A stretch of DNA of 64,000 nt from Chondrosia reniformis (taxonomy: Eukaryota > Porifera > Demospongiae > Chondrillida > Chondrillidae), in assembly GCA_947172415.1 (NCBI GenBank), contig OX359200.1, positions 1,118,501 to 1,182,500 on the forward strand. Reading direction: 5' to 3'. How positions within the stretch are numbered: the stretch's first letter is position 1; each line of letters starts with the position of its first letter. Below are positions 30,877 through 42,710 of this stretch, piece by piece. The position numbers and the translations under genes were made by a program. Below the pieces are notes generated by a model. It saw only the letters and a program-made list of their open reading frames with translations, searched no databases and was not told the DNA's origin.

Positions 30877-33800
30877 TCAATCTTTTTTCCTTTTTGACGC
30901 AGATTCAGCTATTTCTCTATCCTGAGAAAGAGAAATAGAAGCAAAGGTATGCAAGTCTCAACTTCCTCTATGCATGCGTAGAACAGCTTGTTTATTATAC
31001 AGCCTCAAATACTGGCCCAGTGGAGCAGAAGAAGAAAGAAAAGACTCCTGTGTTTTCATCCAAAGCTCTCTCCAGGTTTAGTTCCCTATAGGCTTTTTAC
31101 AGAGTAGGCATAGCATGTAGGAAAATGGTGTATTAGATTTTTCTAGTATACTCACAGTTCCATACTGATAGAAGTGGGGGGCCAACTCATACAGCCAGGC
31201 TGGGTCAATCTGCAGACATCAGGAGACATAATAAGCAATCTAAAACATATCTTTGAGATTGGTGTTTCAACCCTGGGGTCTTCTTCAATGACTGATGACC
31301 TCCAGGGTTGTAACATTCGATTCTCAAGAAACAAACTGCGTCTCTAGACACTCAAAAAAAGCCTAAAGATGAACCATCTCGAAGATAAGTTTGGTCCAAT
31401 GAGAAGAAATCTCTATCATCTAATCTAAAACATACTTCACCTAGCCAACCATAAATCTAAGTTTGCAGAGTAGATTACTGAATACTGTACTGAATTTTAG
31501 AGGTTTGGAGGAGAATAAGTACAATTCCTTGTCCTTTCTCAATTTAGCATTTGCTCTATTCTAGTTCAAAACGTACCACAGTCACATCACGCATCAGCAA
31601 TTTCGAGGTTTCAATCACTTCATTGTATACAACCCTAGCAAAAAGCAATAAAGTATAAAAGTGTACATATTATTATGTGTAAGAACGGTATAAATAATCA
31701 TTCATAAACTGAATTTATTCCAATAGTGTACACTTGTAAGTACCATTGCTAGGCAACCAACCATTCAGGAGGAACCTCTAGTGAGAAGATGACTGAAGTA
31801 GGGTGCAGCGACAGAGAATGTCCGCCTCTAACGGTCCTACAGTGTAACAACAAAGATGCTAACAGAAACTAACAAGAAATGACTCAGATAAATGACATTT
31901 GAAATTAGCAGTCACAACTTGAGTTGGGCCCCACTCACTCACACTTCTAATAAGATGAGCTAATGAGTGTGTGGATGGGTGTACGTGTAGCTAATGAGTG
32001 GGTGTACGTGTAGCTAATGAGTGGGTGTACGTGTAGCTAATGAGTGGGTGTACGTGTAGCTAATGAGTGGGTGTACGTGTAGCTAATGAGTGGGTGGATG
32101 TGTAGCTAATGAGTGGGTGTACGTGTAGCTAATGAGTGGATGGATGTGTAGCTAATGAGTGGGTGGATGTGTAGCTAATGAGTGGGTACATGTGTAGCTG
32201 ATGAGTGGGTGGAAGGGGCTAATAGTATGAATAATATTAGTGTGAGTCTTGGTGATATTCAGCTCTGCCAGTGAGCTATACAATTGCCACAGTAGTGCCA
32301 TGAACAAGTGTACGTAGTAGTAGATGAGGTTAGTCTCCAGTGATGTTATCAGGAGGAACTTACTGGTACTCCCCCAGGTGGTTGAGTTGAGCAGCATTTG
32401 AAAAGAACCCAGACACTATGCACTTCTGTATGGCAGTGGCATCATCTCCACAGGAAACCATGGCAACACCAAACCGGTGGAGCAATCTCTTCAGCTGTGC
32501 TCTTATTGTGACAGCATGTGAGAGCCCTCGATAGTTGAGAAAGTTCTGGTAGCACCAGTGAGGCTTCTTCTCATACTACAGAGACAATTTGGCTATCATA
32601 TCCAGTACAGCTAGCAGCATGAGGTGTGCTTGACTCACCTTCTCAAAGGCTCTGTATATGTTTAGGAATGTCAAATGGTCACCTTCATGAACCATAAACT
32701 TTCTCTTAGCTTTCTCCTGTTATAGAGCAAATTAACTTGATAAAAGAACTTGTGGCAATTAGGGAACATGAGACAGATGTATTGTATTATATTGTACTGT
32801 ACTGTACTGTATGTATTGTATTGTATTGTATTGTATTGTATTGTATTGTACTGTATGTATTGTATTGTATTGTATTGTATTGTATTGTATTGTATTGTAT
32901 TGTATTGTATTGTATTGTATTGTACTGTATTGTATTGTACTGTATTGTATTGTATTGTATTGTATTATGTGTATTGCACTGTATTGTATTATACAGATGT
33001 ATAACGAATGGATACTAACTGCTTCTCTCTTTTTGCCCATTGGAATATGGAAGACATTTTGAACTTGAAGCATGGCTGCTATGGTAACAGCTTCTTCAGA
33101 ACAACCAAATTTTTCTATCAAAGTAGCAGAATTACACAAATTAGACATTTCAGCTAAACAAGGTTGCAACCATAAGTTGAATATGGCTACAGTGGAAGGT
33201 TTAATATATCAGAGACGCACCAGATTCAAGCAACATTTTCGCAAACATAGGACTCAGGGGAAACTCGGCCATGTTTAATCCAAGTGGCTCTGTGAGATGA
33301 CATTCTTTATCTAAAGCTGCAACAGAAGAATAATATCATTCCATGAACAACACCTCTCTCCTAGATATGGTTGACGTCAATGTGAGGCTGAGGAAAATGT
33401 ACTTAGAATAGATTGCCAGACTCATTACTTGGGGAAACCCCTTTAGGATTATGTCAGCTTTGTTACTTACAATATATACCTTGCAATTCTAAAATGATGT
33501 TGCACAAAATGGCAGCCCATCATTGTGGTTTAACTAAATTGAATATTACTTAAGAGCGCTTAATAAAAATAACAGCTAGGTTTTGAAAAATGAGAATGGT
33601 TCTACACAACACATATACGTACCTCCCAGTGCATAGAGCAACTCCACACAATTAAGTAGAAAATCTGAAGGCGGCCTCTGAAGAGATACACAAAGATATT
33701 ATATATGTATTTAGATATACATACGTATACTATATTGGGTATATACAATGCATACATTCTGTCACTTGATGTTTGAGGTTTGGAGAGTGCAATTAGTAGA

Positions 33801-36800
33801 AAAACTAAATCTGCTTGTGAATTTGCTTACAGATATAAAATCAAATCTAACAATATTGTCAATTCCTAAAGCCTTCAACTGTAAGACTGCACTGGACAAC
33901 CCAACACGTTGCATCTCCGGAGGAGTGTTCTTCTCCAACCTCCCAAATGTGTCTTCTGTGTACAAGCGATATGTCTTCCCGGATCTCATACGGCCAGCCC
34001 TACCTGCCCTCTGAATAGCTGACGACTGTGATATTGGAACCACAATTAGAGATTCTAAAAAAAGGAGCAACAGCTCTTTAAAGGTGTACATATTATAGAT
34101 ATCCATTTTAAAAGTTAACCATAGGAACCATGGTAACCATGGTAACCATAGGAGGAAGCTGAAAGGTCCTACACAAAACATCAGTCAACACTATAAACTC
34201 ATCATGAACAGTCAACCTGTGATAACTAAACCACAACTATCTTCCAATTCAAGCAATGTGTTTACGTGGTGTAGACATTCACTTGAAAGTTGGACACCAT
34301 ATCTTGAGCATATTCAGAAGAGACATCCAACCTATGAATATAATTAAACTGAGCCAGGGACTCCAATGAGGATGCCTTTCTTTAAGTGGTCTCTACCTCA
34401 GGGTCACATAGTTCATTTACGAGTCCTTCCTCATCAGTGTTTGGAGTCCCTTAGTCTCAATATACACATGTATGCACTCAATGGCTCAGTTTAATTATAT
34501 TCATAGGTATAATTAGGAAATCATAATATACATATTGATTACCTATTCCTGTTTTAGGTGAAAATGCCTTTAACTTAACAAAGCCACTGTCAATAACTGT
34601 AGAGGAAAAGCAAGTGTATTCATAATTGAAAATAGCAGGAAACGGCAACCTCCTTAACCTCACCATAGACAATACCAAGAATAGTCACTGACGTTTCAGC
34701 TATGTTGGTTGCTATGACAACCTTTCTGGTACCATCTGGAGTACGACTAAATGCCTTAAACTGGTAAAAGAAGCAATAACAGCCTATCACAAAGCATGTC
34801 CATATATGGTCACTAACATATACAGTAGTTAATTGCATTGACTGTAGAAAATATTTTCAAATCAGTGATAAATTTGTATTGACTTAGACTGTTGTAGTCT
34901 GTTATGTATAGTCTATTATATAGAGGTAAGACTATTAGTGATTCCTGTCAAATTTGTATTGAGTCACATGAAACTATTTATTAAAATGTATTTCCATACA
35001 ATATCACAGACACGCCCACTAAGTCATGGGGGTACGCCCACTAAGTCATGGGGGTACGCCCACTGAGTCATTGGGGTACGCCCACTAAGTCATGGGGGTA
35101 CGCCCACTAAGTCATGGGGTATGCCCACTAAGTCATGGGGGTACGCCCACTAAGTCATGGGGGTACGCCCACTAAGTCATGGGGCCTACCTGATCCCTGG
35201 GGGGTAGGGCTCCATACAGTGGAACAGGCCAGAGACTAAGTTTGCTGTTCAAACTGGAAGAGATGTCTCTATAAGGAAGAGATGAGATAGTGACTGCAAA
35301 TTTTATGTTTGAAATAAATGAATTTTATTAGTAATCTGACTTGTACAGGCAAAACAGACTCATGCAAATGTAATACACCATTTTCCTATATGCTATGCCT
35401 ACTCTGTAAAAAAGCCTATAGGGAACTAACTGTAGGACGTATTACATACGTAGGTCTACCCTCAGGTGTTATAGTAGTAACTTTCTTTGGAGGTGGGGTA
35501 ACAATACAGTACATGTTTTCCTTATTTATAATAACCACATACAGCCGACTGTACATCATATCAAACCAGCCAAGATACGTAGGTCTTCTGTCACTTGGTT
35601 GGCTTGGGTAATAAATACTTTCCAATGATAATCTATTTCTCTATCATATCGATTAAATAAAAACCAAATTCTCAATTGTATGTACTTTAATTTCTTGACA
35701 GTCGTTTCCACTTCTTCTTGTCCAGTCAAGAATGCTAATATGTCCCCTTGTCTCTCTTCTTTATGGATAGTCAGTATTGTCTCTATGGTAGAGTCAATAT
35801 AACTGGGAACTGGCCTGAAGGTTGGCATAGAGAAACCTCATTAAAGAGAACTTATACATCTTTCTGTGATTTAACCAAAATATTCTACTTTAAAGTTATA
35901 CTCTAAGGCACTTTTTGTGACAAAATTTATATGTATGACAATGTTATGCAAACTCAATGACATTGGGAACCTACGCTAGTATATATTGTATGCAGAAGTT
36001 ATGAATTTAGAGTTTACAAATTCCCAATGTAAAGTAATGCAGAGAGATTGCAGTGCAATGGGATGTAATCACCTTTTAACGTGATAAATATCAACCTCGT
36101 ACATACGTCCGGGAATTGATAAAATGGCTGCCGTATCCTTTGACTTATCTTCTGTGGTGTTAGTTTCAAAGAAATCTTTGAAAAGCTACAAAAATAAATA
36201 CTTGCCATACTGGAAGAAATAATTAATAAGCATGTATAATGTTGATTATTTAAGTCAAAACATCCAAAACAACATTTTAAACACAGCGGTAGGCTAGTAC
36301 AAAGGATAAAACAGATGAAAGGATAAGGCCTGTTACCTTTGCATCCAAAGTGGCTGAAGCTACAATGATCTTCAAATCATCCCTCTTCTTCATTATCTGT
36401 AAACATGTTAGTTGGAATAGGGGAGAATTTCAACATCAAGATTTTAAGATCTCACTTTCTTAAGAAGACCGGCTAGAATATCCGTACATAGTGTTCTCTC
36501 GTGTGCCTCATCTAGCATAATCACACTACAGGGGCAAACATGCATTATTAGGCTGCAGACCTAGTGAATCTAGCATGTGTGAACCGCTTCAATCATTACT
36601 ATGAATGAGGTGGTAATCAAATCACAGTCAAGCATCACGGTGAGGGAAAACATGAAAGAAGTAATTGCTGGGTGTGCCACCGAGTTAAAATTATTACAGT
36701 AGTGCTATATGCCTTCCTCTTATGTATATTTATTACAAACTAAGTGGATAAAATTAGCTTCCATTCATTCTAATTATCTGCTCATCAGACAATCAGATTG

Positions 36801-38071
36801 ATTAAGGAGGAGAATTCTTTAGAAAAGATCACAGGGAGGGAATGTATAGGCAATAGCCTATTTCAATATTTTTTGACAATTGGACTTTCTTCATGGGGAG
36901 CGGGGCAAAATATTTTTTAAGAGGGCAAATACATCACCTAAACCTGACTACAGTACGTAAGAATATTACATTAATGTACACAATACTGCAGTCTCTGTTT
37001 CAGGCCCATTTTCCTCCATCCTGCTCAGCTCATGCGGAGATCTGTGGCCCCGCTTCTTACCAGTACATCTTCAATAAAGGATCTCTCATCATCTCCCTTA
37101 TCAACATTCCATCTGTCAGAAACTTGATCTTTGTCAATTCTGGGTTCCACTGCTCATCAAATCTTATTGCATACCCAACTTCACTCCCTACAACAGCACC
37201 CCTTTCTTCAGCCACCCTGTTGGCCACAGTTACCACGGCAACCCTTCGTGGCTGTGTCACACCAATCACACCTCCTTCCATAGTCCATCCAGATTCTAAG
37301 AGATACTGAATTGGAAACAATTGGAGTCAGGGAGAGGGAGAGAGGGAGGGGGAGGGGGAGGGGGAGGGGGAGGGGGAGGGGGAGGGGGAGGGGGAGGGGG
37401 AGGGGGAGGGGGAGGGGAGGGGGAGGGGGAGGGGGAGGGGGAGAGGGAGAGGGAGAGGAAGGGAGATCAATTTAAATTGATGAATTACTTGAGGTAATTG
37501 AGTGGTTTTGCCACAACCAGTCTCACCGACAATCACCAGTGTACGGCACTGCTCCATTAAATACAGAATGTGGTTGCGGAGCTACACAAGTTATAATACA
37601 ATCACATTGAATATGGAACCTATTAATAGAACATGGACCCTTACTTACATTGAATATGGGCAATCTTTGTCTCTGTTGTGACAATGATAAACTTCTATTG
37701 GGATTGTATACCACGCACGCGCCAGCTCCTTCGCCTCCCTGCTCATCGTTAGCTTCGCGTTCCACGTTCAAACTGCTTCCCGAAGAACCAGTTCCTCCTA
37801 ATGAGTTACGTATACACGTATTGCATCAAATATAATTACAAGTAACTTAGTTTAAAGTTGATTTCTTTGAACCTAATGTATAGGGTTCTAGCTAGTCTTC
37901 GCTTCTAACTAGCAACTATACGAGTTCAAATCTAATTCTCTACGAATTCGTTTTGTAGATATATCTAGGGATATTCCCGACAGATGCACGTAGAGTTCTA
38001 GCTATTCTTCGCTTCTAACTAGCAACTACGTATACCGCCTTACCAGGCTTTTGAAACTTCACTGCTTGCAT
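30877..38071 (-). CDS. DHX35: DEAH-box RNA helicase DHX35
   Basis: ATP-dependent RNA helicase of the DEAH/RHA group, found in spliceosomal complexes. Exon 1 is tiny (38044-38071, [10 protein letters not shown]) and joins in frame to the exon reading [20 protein letters not shown]. Motifs in order: [12 protein letters not shown] (about 37510-37545), [38 protein letters not shown] (DEAH at 36501-36512), [55 protein letters not shown], then the helicase-associated and OB-fold region and C-terminal ends [12 protein letters not shown] and [14 protein letters not shown]-stop (30877-30921). Highly similar to human DHX35 in order and spacing. About 20 exons. Introns carry at least four simple or minisatellite arrays and parts of two MITE families. 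No frame break seen. Confidence 0.94.
31010..31145 (-). mobile_element. MITE family 2, partial copy f
   Basis: 'ggcccagtggagcagaagaa', 'catccaaagctctctcc', 'tataggctttttacagagta', 'gcatgtaggaaaatggt'. Lies in the last DHX35 intron, ending within about 15 bp of the donor of the penultimate exon. Confidence 0.7.
31245..31425. mobile_element. Fold-back MITE family 1, copy 4
   Basis: 'atctttgagattggtgtttc' on the left, 'ctgcgtctctagacactc' in the middle and 'gatgaaccatctcgaagata' plus 'agtttggtccaatgagaag' on the right. DHX35 intron. Confidence 0.7.
31955..32215. repeat. 23-bp minisatellite in DHX35 intron
   Basis: About ten units of 'gtgggtgtacgtgtagctaa' plus 'tga', several with 'ggatgtgtagc' variants. 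Non-coding. Confidence 0.85.
32770..32995. repeat. (TGTAT)n pentanucleotide array in DHX35 intron
   Basis: About 40 units of 'attgt' with a few 'actgt' variants. Frames reading LYCIV or QYNTI across it are artefacts. It abuts the exon at about 33000-33180 (minus-strand reading [17 protein letters not shown]-like). Confidence 0.9.
35005..35190. repeat. 22-bp minisatellite touching a DHX35 splice donor
   Basis: About eight units of 'acgcccactaagtcatgggg' plus 'gt'. The array stops within a few bases of the donor of the exon reading [14 protein letters not shown] (about 35192-35270). Confidence 0.85.
35368..35435 (+). mobile_element. MITE family 2, terminal fragment g
   Basis: 'accattttcctatatgctat', 'gcctactctgtaaaaaagcc', 'tatagggaactaac'. 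DHX35 intron. Confidence 0.6.
37328..37465. repeat. (GGGGGA)n hexanucleotide array in DHX35 intron
   Basis: About 20 units of 'ggggga' on the plus strand, one with a missing G, in the intron just after the exon carrying Walker A. The transcript has the pyrimidine strand. Potential G-quadruplex or triplex DNA. Confidence 0.9.
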
Positions 38072-38199
38072 GCTTTTAATGCTATCAACAACTAGACTTC
38101 AATAACCACATCTAGTGACATCCATTTTTAAAAATCAAATAGAGATTATACACAAGTGTCACTGTCACATTTATAAGTTAACATTGGAATTGATGGACA

Positions 38200-40278
38200 T
38201 TAGACTTGAGAGAAAGCGTTGAGTGCCCTGGGAGGATGAGGAATGTTGTGTCCTCCTGGGGGAGTCATGAAGAGCACGGATGGGGTCTTGTGATATTGGG
38301 CATTTCTCTGCATCTGTTCTCGTTCATATTTCACTCTCTCCAGCAGTTGAAGATTTATAATATGGGTCTGAATGTTGTGCCTGTCGTTCTCTTTGACCTG
38401 TAGCACAAAGTGGTAGCATAATAATGGTACAAAATGGAAGATATTAAACACTCACCTCTCTTTCTGGAAAGCGTTTCAACTGTACAGGGAGGCCATCCTT
38501 AAGGACTTTATAAAATGGAAATAGCCACGCTAAACAGTTTTGTATGTCTGAAATCTCCATACCTACAGGTGAATAACAGAATCCAAGGTTTATAGCATCC
38601 CACATAATCTTAACAATCTCAACCTAAACAGGGTATTACCTGTCATAGCAGTGAAAAGCTCTAAAGTTGGGTTTATTATGTGATAGATGGCCGCAGCAGC
38701 CAGTATACTGGAGGAAAATTGGCGACTTGATATATCCAAAGTGCAAATATCAATAAGCTACAGACATGAATTGAGAATTGAGCAGTCAGTATGAGATTTC
38801 AAATCACACCCACTTACAGTCATAACTTGAATAAATTGATTGCCAGAATATTTTGGCTGTGTGAAGTCACAGCAGCTGGCTGCCCTTTGAACAGGAGGGA
38901 TGGCATGTGTTCTAGACACATTGTCTCCCAGCTGCATGAATGTGTTTACCCAATTGTTGATTGTAAAGCTTTTGGAAAGTCTCCAATCAAGAGCCTACGT
39001 GACCAAATGGATGATTTTAACAAGTCTACTTTTTAAAATTTCATCTTCTTACTTCACAAATCTTTAGTTCTTCAGTAAGCATATCTGCAGCACTACATGC
39101 ATTGTCTGTAACATATGCAAATTCCTTAACTTTAGGAGGATAAATTTCCTAAATGGAAATAATAGAAATTCAATTTTAAGACATCAGCTGATGAAACAGC
39201 TGTTGATGCTAAACAATAGTACATGACAGCTGAGTGTAGCAAAAGCATTATTGGTCAAATGTTGAACTTGAATGCAAACCTCTATTTTGGCTGCAGTAAA
39301 TAAGCAAGTCACTCCTACTCTCTGTAAGACATCTTTTGTTAATCCAAATTGCGTATCAAGGTAACGATCAAACAAGTCGATTGCCATGTGGTAGGTCTCT
39401 CGGTGAATAAAGTACACTTCACAAACCTATAAAGAGGTATATACCACTCACAATACATATTATCCATTACATACAAGACAATACTGATTCAATCTACCTC
39501 CATCATCCAGTCAAAGAGTATAGCTCTCATGTTAGCCGTTAGCCCGGGATGTTTCTGCTTTAAATCAGACTCGGGGGCTATTTTACAAGTTTCATTTTCT
39601 CTTAGCAAGTACCACAGTTTGTCCGAGTCCGCCCAGCTCAAGTTCGGAAGGGGAGAACTGATCTTTGCGAAAGGACTCCCAAAGAGTTGGTTTTCTTGCT
39701 GCGGAGTGTATTCTGAGAATGTCAGCTTTGACTGAGGTGGGAGGACAGAGGGGGTAGCCTGCCAGTGTTGGCGGATGGATGACGCTGTCACAGCTGGGCC
39801 GAATGGCCGGATGTTGCCAAAGGATGACAGAGGGACGTTCTCAGAATAGGTGTTGGATGGAGAAACCTTCACAACTGCTGTCATTCTCTGCAGAAGAGAG
39901 AGAAACCACCATTAGTGGTTTACGGATGCAGGATGCCCGCTCTTTTGGATTAATTGCTTGTGTCATGAATAACCATGAGGAAGGCGGTCTTTCCCACAAT
40001 CACCGCCATACGGTTTTGTAACGAATATGGTGGAAAAATCCTACCTCGGAATCGTCTACATTTATGGAATTCTTCTCCTTCAAGGTTTTCTTATCATTGA
40101 TTCGTTTGCTTCTTCTTTTCGCTCCACCGATCGTTTGAGGTGTCGCATTCTCCTAAAGTAGATCACAAACTCCTTCACATAGAAACTAAACAGTTGCAAA
40201 TGAACTTACGTCGTTAACTGTCTCCATAGCCTCTGGGCTCGGTCTCTTCTTTGATCTGCGTGTCCGTAATTGACTCAT
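38200..40278 (-). CDS. CCNE: Cyclin E
   Basis: Regulatory subunit of CDK2 for G1/S entry, nuclear. Start at 40278 ([18 protein letters not shown]); the first 40 residues are basic and carry KRRSKR, a probable nuclear localisation signal. Then a Ser/Pro-rich region and the cyclin E signature: [55 protein letters not shown], followed by [20 protein letters not shown] and [17 protein letters not shown]. After the two cyclin folds the tail reads [17 protein letters not shown] (as in cyclin E) and [19 protein letters not shown] matches the C-terminal phosphodegron position (LLTPPQSG) of vertebrate cyclin E. Stop at 38200-38202. About 9 exons. The stop is 128 bp from the DHX35 start. Confidence 0.93.
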
Positions 40279-40801
40279 TTTGCAACTTAAGAAAGTAAGG
40301 GGAGAATAACAAGGATGCAATAGCAACGATAGAATCTACTAAACAGTCATTCTGCAAATATTGGATCTATTACCGTACCTACTAATTAGAACTGCTTGTT
40401 AACACTAGCGCCAGGAACAAGATCTATACGAGACAGCTCTGACTGCACTTTTGACGACAGACTGAACGTGCTGCAGGCAAATCTACCGCAAATGTATGCG
40501 CGCTGAATATTTTAAACCCTATGCTATAATCTGATTGGTCAATTTGGCTTAAAATTGCGTAATCCTTTCCTCTAAAGTCTAAAGTCACGTGAAAAACAGG
40601 TGAGAATTAAATGACGAATGGCATGTAAACAAATATCTGGCGGTTCACTTTGAAAGAAATTGGGCCCAGTGGAAACCATTACCCTACAGTGGTATTTTAC
40701 CTCCCATTCGAAACCCAAAGCCCCTCCTACCTTCCCCCCATAGATTCACTGCCTGTTCAAGTTTCCTATTACTCTACGAGAAAGAAAAGAAATCCTTCAT
40801 A
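40279..40801. promoter_or_regulatory. Divergent promoter region, cyclin E / TP53INP
   Basis: 523 bp between divergent start codons. Contains an inverted CCAAT box (ctgattggtcaa, 40531-40542), GC-rich words 'aacactagcgccagg' and 'atctggcggttcac' that loosely resemble E2F sites, and a 'gcgcgc' at about 40500. Cyclin E is an E2F target in other animals; the sites here are inferred by eye. Confidence 0.5.
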
Positions 40802-41488
40802 ATGCTGCCTTACATCACCAATTGGATCTGGGGCTCTCCTTCCGATAATTCTGGTTCCACTGAAGAAGGCGTTCTTCCACAAGGCGCTACTAAAGCCTTC
40901 AAATCGATGGCGAGCGAAGAAGAATGGGTTTTTATCGAACAAACAGACAAGGGTGAGTAGGAAATTTATCATCCGACTGGGTTTCACTTTCCTCGCTTCT
41001 AATTTGTAGATTTGCCTCACACAGAAACTCTCCAGTCTCTCAGCAGTGGACACAGTTCGGATGGAGATGATTCTTGGGTGGTTGCTCCGCCTGCCTGCCT
41101 CACTAGGAAGGATTCTCTAAGCGAAATGGGTTCCCTTGAGAACCTCTTGATAGAGCACCCAAGTATGTCGGTGTACCGCGGGAGGACAGAAGACGCGGAG
41201 AGCGGAAAGGGGGAAGACCTTGTGCTTGAGAGACGGTGTCTTCTCGAGGGTCGCCAGACTCCCAGACCCTCCGAACTCACTAAAGTGACACCAAGTCACA
41301 GATCAGTGATTTCAAAGGGTAAGTCTACTAAAAGAAATTTCATTTCTTCAAGCAACAAGCAAAGGGAAGTTCGTCCCAAGATACCCAAATTGAGCAGAAA
41401 GGCTCTTAATCGTCATAACGCACATTCAGCCAGGCAGATTCCGCCCAACAGAAGACAATTCCGTCTCTTTCAACCCAAGAATCATTAA
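40802..41488 (+). CDS. TP53INP: TP53INP1/TP53INP2 (DOR) homologue
   Basis: Small regulator of autophagy and transcription; family members bind ATG8/LC3 proteins through an acidic LIR and shuttle to the nucleus. Exon 1 40802-40952 (MLPYITNWIWGS ... SEEEWVFIEQTDK) joins exon 2 41010-41488 in frame. Two family signatures are present: EEEWVFIE, equivalent to the LIR EEWILVD of vertebrate TP53INP1, and SLENLLIEHPSMSVY, nearly identical to the conserved MENLLIEHPSMSVY. A basic C-terminal tail (KLSRKALNRHNA) matches the RRQN-type region. About 209 aa. An internal ggtaagt at 41319 could be a donor, but the frame stays open, so I treat it as exonic. The last 200 bp are duplicated at 56632. Confidence 0.88.
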
Positions 41489-41772
41489 AGAGTTCCTTTC
41501 TTCATAACAGCCATATTATGTCATAGTGTTCTATAAGTCTCTTTTTAAGTTAGTTATTTAACAGCTACCAACTTTTTACAATTACATTTATTTATATATT
41601 AGCTGTAAAGTTTGTGTTGTGTTTGGAAACAAAAGGTTTACAAGTGATCATTCCTGTGCATATAGGTATTGAGTGTGAAATGATGCAATAATGCATGGAA
41701 GGTGACATCACTGGATATCCCAGTGGCATGCCTGAATAGTCTAACACACCATTCACTTTATTCTAATAAGTG

Positions 41773-42710
41773 TCACATGCTACATTCCATATATTGCATC
41801 ATTTTTGACATGAAATATTTTACTTTTATTGGATCAACTGGGTTATACCACGCGCCATTTTTCTTGAAATGTGACCCAATTATGTATGCATTGCCTTCTA
41901 CATACAAGTCCACATTTTCACAAGTAACTCCAGAGCCGAGAACTATAGGCAGCTTGACTGATTCAGAGGCTTTCTTCAAATCTTCTGGATTGACAGCATC
42001 ACCAGTTGATGAACCAGTGATAATTATGCCATCACTGCAGAAGAATTCGGCTGTTTTAGCAGTTTCTGAGATTGTTACATCAGCTGTCACTGCATGTGAA
42101 CTAGAGAGAATGAAAAGAGGACGATACATTAAACAGAAACCTGATCCTAAGTCAAGAAGACTATTTAGAGAGTTTGGATTATGTATCATTTTCACAAGCA
42201 TTAGACAAAGTTACACTTTGTTCTATAAGAGGAACTGGCAATAGACAACTAGGAATGTCTTATAGTAATAGTTTACAAGGTTCAAAGGTCACCATCATGC
42301 ACATTTTAAATAAAATGTTCAGGCAGTCAAGGGTCAGCTCCTATATATAACCACTAAATGTTCCCTTGTTGCTAACTGACAAGTGTTACATTATTGCTAC
42401 TAAACATAGAACAAATTAAAAGTTTTCCAGTAAAACCAAATATTGTGTGAACTTCCACTTAAGTTATGATAATGAATACATGACCAATTCATTATGAAAC
42501 ACCACATATATTACCATTCCTGACACTTCCTTTAATTTGAAAACAGTGTATATAGTCTTCAATTTAGCCACACTCCCTCAATACTTATGGCAAGTCCCTA
42601 CCTGTGTTTCTTCTTGATGTCTGTAAGAATGCCAACCTCCTCTGCTCCAATGCTCCTCCTGTACCTCAGGAGCTCCCCAGCACACGAGTCTGTGCAGCCA
42701 TTAAAAATAG
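41773..42710 (-). CDS. BtpA-family protein, C-terminal exons (copy A)
   Basis: Two exons, 42602-42710 and 41773-42100, join in frame (KKKH then SSHAVTADVT) and read GCTDSCAGELLRYRRSIGA, VGILTDIKKKH, then ETAKTAEFFCSDGIIITG and LPIVLGSGVTCENVDLY and IIGSHFKKNG. This is the BtpA/SgcQ family of TIM-barrel-like proteins, known from cyanobacteria (photosystem I accumulation), archaea, bacteria and some invertebrates (C. elegans F13E9.13); the eukaryotic role is not known. About 145 aa are visible of a usual 260-280 aa. The N-terminal 100 or so residues, with the GMVHL-type start, are not found to the right in this window, so the gene is either missing 5' exons or already a fragment. Confidence 0.7.

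Noticed and set aside
32737-33169. Several open frames of LYCIV / QYNTI repeats
   Set aside because: Pure (TGTAT)n array; only the portion near 33000-33180 on the minus strand is a DHX35 exon.
35005-35190. CRISPR-like regular repeats
   Set aside because: Units are directly adjacent with no unique spacers, in a eukaryotic intron; it is a minisatellite. The same holds for 31955-32215 and 16316-16770.
38791-39036. Plus-strand 81-codon open frame
   Set aside because: Shadow of a cyclin E exon that reads [17 protein letters not shown] on the minus strand.
41315-41365. Possible 36-bp intron in TP53INP exon 2 (ggtaagt ... ttcaag)
   Set aside because: Too short to be spliced normally and the frame stays open through it.
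41702-42244. 180-codon plus-strand open frame, repeated at 57058-57630
   Set aside because: Antisense to the BtpA-family exon, whose minus-strand reading has clear family motifs.
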